Of a DNA stretch of 5,376 nucleotides, positions 4,544 to 5,376 are shown piece by piece. The notes under the pieces were generated by a model that did no database searches, was not told the origin of the DNA, and saw only the letters and a program-made list of their open reading frames with translations. The stretch comes from an uncultured Oribacterium sp. (GTDB lineage Bacteria > Bacillota > Clostridia > Lachnospirales > Lachnospiraceae). The stretch covers positions 1 to 5,376 of the forward strand of contig CAAGRO010000028.1 in the NCBI GenBank assembly GCA_900772695.1, written 5' to 3'. Positions within the stretch are counted from its first letter, which is position 1. Each line of letters starts with the position of its first letter. The position numbers and the translations under genes were made by a program.

Positions 4544-5376
4544 GTCCCCGGCGAGGCGCAGCGACTCCTGAAGGAACTGCACCTGCGCGGCGGATTTCCG
4601 CGCCCGTTCACGCTCCTCGAGCTGCCGATGATCCTCGGCACTGGCCCCCTGATAATCATCATCGTCATCCGAGACTTCGATCGTATAGTGCAGATTCTTC
4701 ACACTCGGATGCTCCGGCGAACCAAAAAACGTCGGGTCCTCGTCCTCCATATGCGCATCTTCCGCCGCATCCACATCCTCGAACGGATTGAAGCTCACCG
4801 TCGTGAAGCCATCCGCATCCGGCAGTGCAATTGCCCCGCCGGGCATCGACCTTACCCGATCTGCCCCGCCGGGCATCACTCCTCCCCGATCCGATCCGCC
4901 CGACATCCGGTCAAACATCGACGGGGCGTGGTCCGGCACGCCATCCATACAGTCAAACATCGACGGCGCATGGCCCATCGCTTCCCATCCAACTGTCCGT
5001 ACAGATGTCCGGCCGGAATCGCTTCGCTCTTGCTTACGCGTCTCCATAGACGACATGCCGGTCTTCGCCGCCTGCCCTGCATTCCCGGGCAAGTCCTGGC
5101 CCAATGCCGGCACCGGTGCGTTCATCGCGAAGCAGATCGGAAAATACTCCATCTCCGCCTTCGCCGCCTGCGAGGCCTGCAGCTTCGCCGGAATATGGAA
5201 CACGCGTCCCTTCATCTGAAAGTTCGCGCCGGTCCCCGCGAAGTGAAACGGCACCTCCGCCGCGATGCACTGCTTCCGAAGCCCCTGCACGTACGCAAAG
5301 TCCAGCACCGCGCCATCCTCCGCGGGATCCCCAGCCACCTGCACCGCCATGCCTTCGGCATTGACGGACGAGAGGA
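4529..5376 (-). CDS. DUF5131 (phage Gp37/Gp68-like) protein, 3' part, with long acidic tail
   Basis: The frame is open to the right edge, so the 5' part lies outside the window; the Met at 5350 is internal to the family homology and probably not the start. Numbering from that Met, residues 1-70 match the C-terminal part of DUF5131: DFAYVQGLRKQCIAAEVPF, then GRVFHIPAKLQASQAAKAEMEY. Family N-termini, not visible here, carry a cysteine cluster suggestive of a radical-SAM-like fold; the function is unproven. Residues from about 75 to 273 form an unusual tail: a Met/Pro/Gly-rich repeat section (about 126-176), an acidic stretch (DVDAAEDAHMEDEDP and SDDDDDYQG), then a charged helix-like segment (HRQLEERERARKSAAQVQFL). 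It ends at UGA in a frameshift-like context, and DUF4186 follows in the +1 frame, so this tail may be an interdomain linker. Confidence 0.75.
   Translation of the reverse strand, partial: LSSVNAEGMAVQVAGDPAEDGAVLDFAYVQGLRKQCIAAEVPFHFAGTGANFQMKGRVFHIPAKLQASQAAKAEMEYFPICFAMNAPVPALGQDLPGNAGQAAKTGMSSMETRKQERSDSGRTSVRTVGWEAMGHAPSMFDCMDGVPDHAPSMFDRMSGGSDRGGVMPGGADRVRSMPGGAIALPDADGFTTVSFNPFEDVDAAEDAHMEDEDPTFFGSPEHPSVKNLHYTIEVSDDDDDYQGASAEDHRQLEERERARKSAAQVQFLQESLRLAGDGGHP
4831..4973 (-). repeat. Short tandem repeats inside the DUF5131 tail
   Basis: Two kinds of in-frame repeats adjoin. Units of 30 bp share TGCCCCGCCGGGCATC at 4832 and 4862, with a weaker third near 4891. A 42-bp period then gives TCAAACATCGACGG at 4911 and 4953, each followed by a similar GC-rich stretch. 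On the minus strand they encode SMPGG/VMPGG units and two HAPSMFDxM units 14 residues apart. Periods divisible by three keep the frame, so the array expands the protein without breaking it. Confidence 0.7.

Noticed and set aside
4252..5364. Several plus-strand open frames opposite the DUF5131/DUF4186 locus
   Set aside because: They are Pro/Arg/Ser-rich shadows produced by GC-rich codons on the minus strand and lack ribosome sites.

Overview
The window suggests a moderately GC-rich member of the Bacillota (Firmicutes). The evidence is strong purine-rich Shine-Dalgarno sites (AGGAGG/AGGGGG type), a compact intrinsic terminator after asnA, an AsnA-type asparagine synthetase, and an RNase H with the N-terminal hybrid-binding domain common in gut Firmicutes. 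I cannot name the genus from sequence alone.

Layout, left to right. Positions 1-243 hold no convincing gene but are rich in helices; they look like an unidentified structured RNA or leader just upstream of an RNase HI gene (274-996, +). Positions 997-1384 hold a pair of GGGGTC-GACCCC palindromes, a long bidirectional terminator, a start-less 52-codon reading frame, and two hairpin-forming repeats. Next come three minus-strand genes: a CPBP (CAAX-protease/bacteriocin-processing) membrane protein (2242-1385), a small single-pass membrane protein of unknown function (2886-2476), and asparagine synthetase AsnA (3999-2992), which has its own terminator. Three exact-period 37-bp tandem repeats, each resembling a promoter, lie upstream of the CPBP gene. 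From 4174 to the right edge, still on the minus strand, lies the 3' part of a DUF5131 (phage Gp37/Gp68-like) gene with a long repetitive acidic tail, followed directly by a DUF4186 domain in the +1 frame.

The most exciting observation is the DUF5131/DUF4186 junction. The first frame ends at CCC UGA C, preceded at 3 nt by GGAGGU. This is the architecture of the release-factor-2 (prfB) programmed +1 frameshift. The DUF4186 domain has no AUG, GUG or UUG near its expected start, and a +1 slip at CCC enters it exactly at its N-terminus. The simplest reading is that two proteins are made from one message, a DUF5131 protein and a DUF5131-DUF4186 fusion, with the ratio set by UGA termination. A sequencing error or genuine gene decay is the main alternative.

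The genes do not form one obvious pathway. AsnA makes asparagine from aspartate and ammonia, RNase HI removes RNA from RNA:DNA hybrids, and the CPBP and small membrane proteins act at the membrane. The DUF5131/DUF4186 pair looks like accessory or phage-associated cargo. A 15-nt exact inverted repeat (229-243 and 4140-4154) brackets the four complete genes and separates them from the DUF5131/DUF4186 locus.
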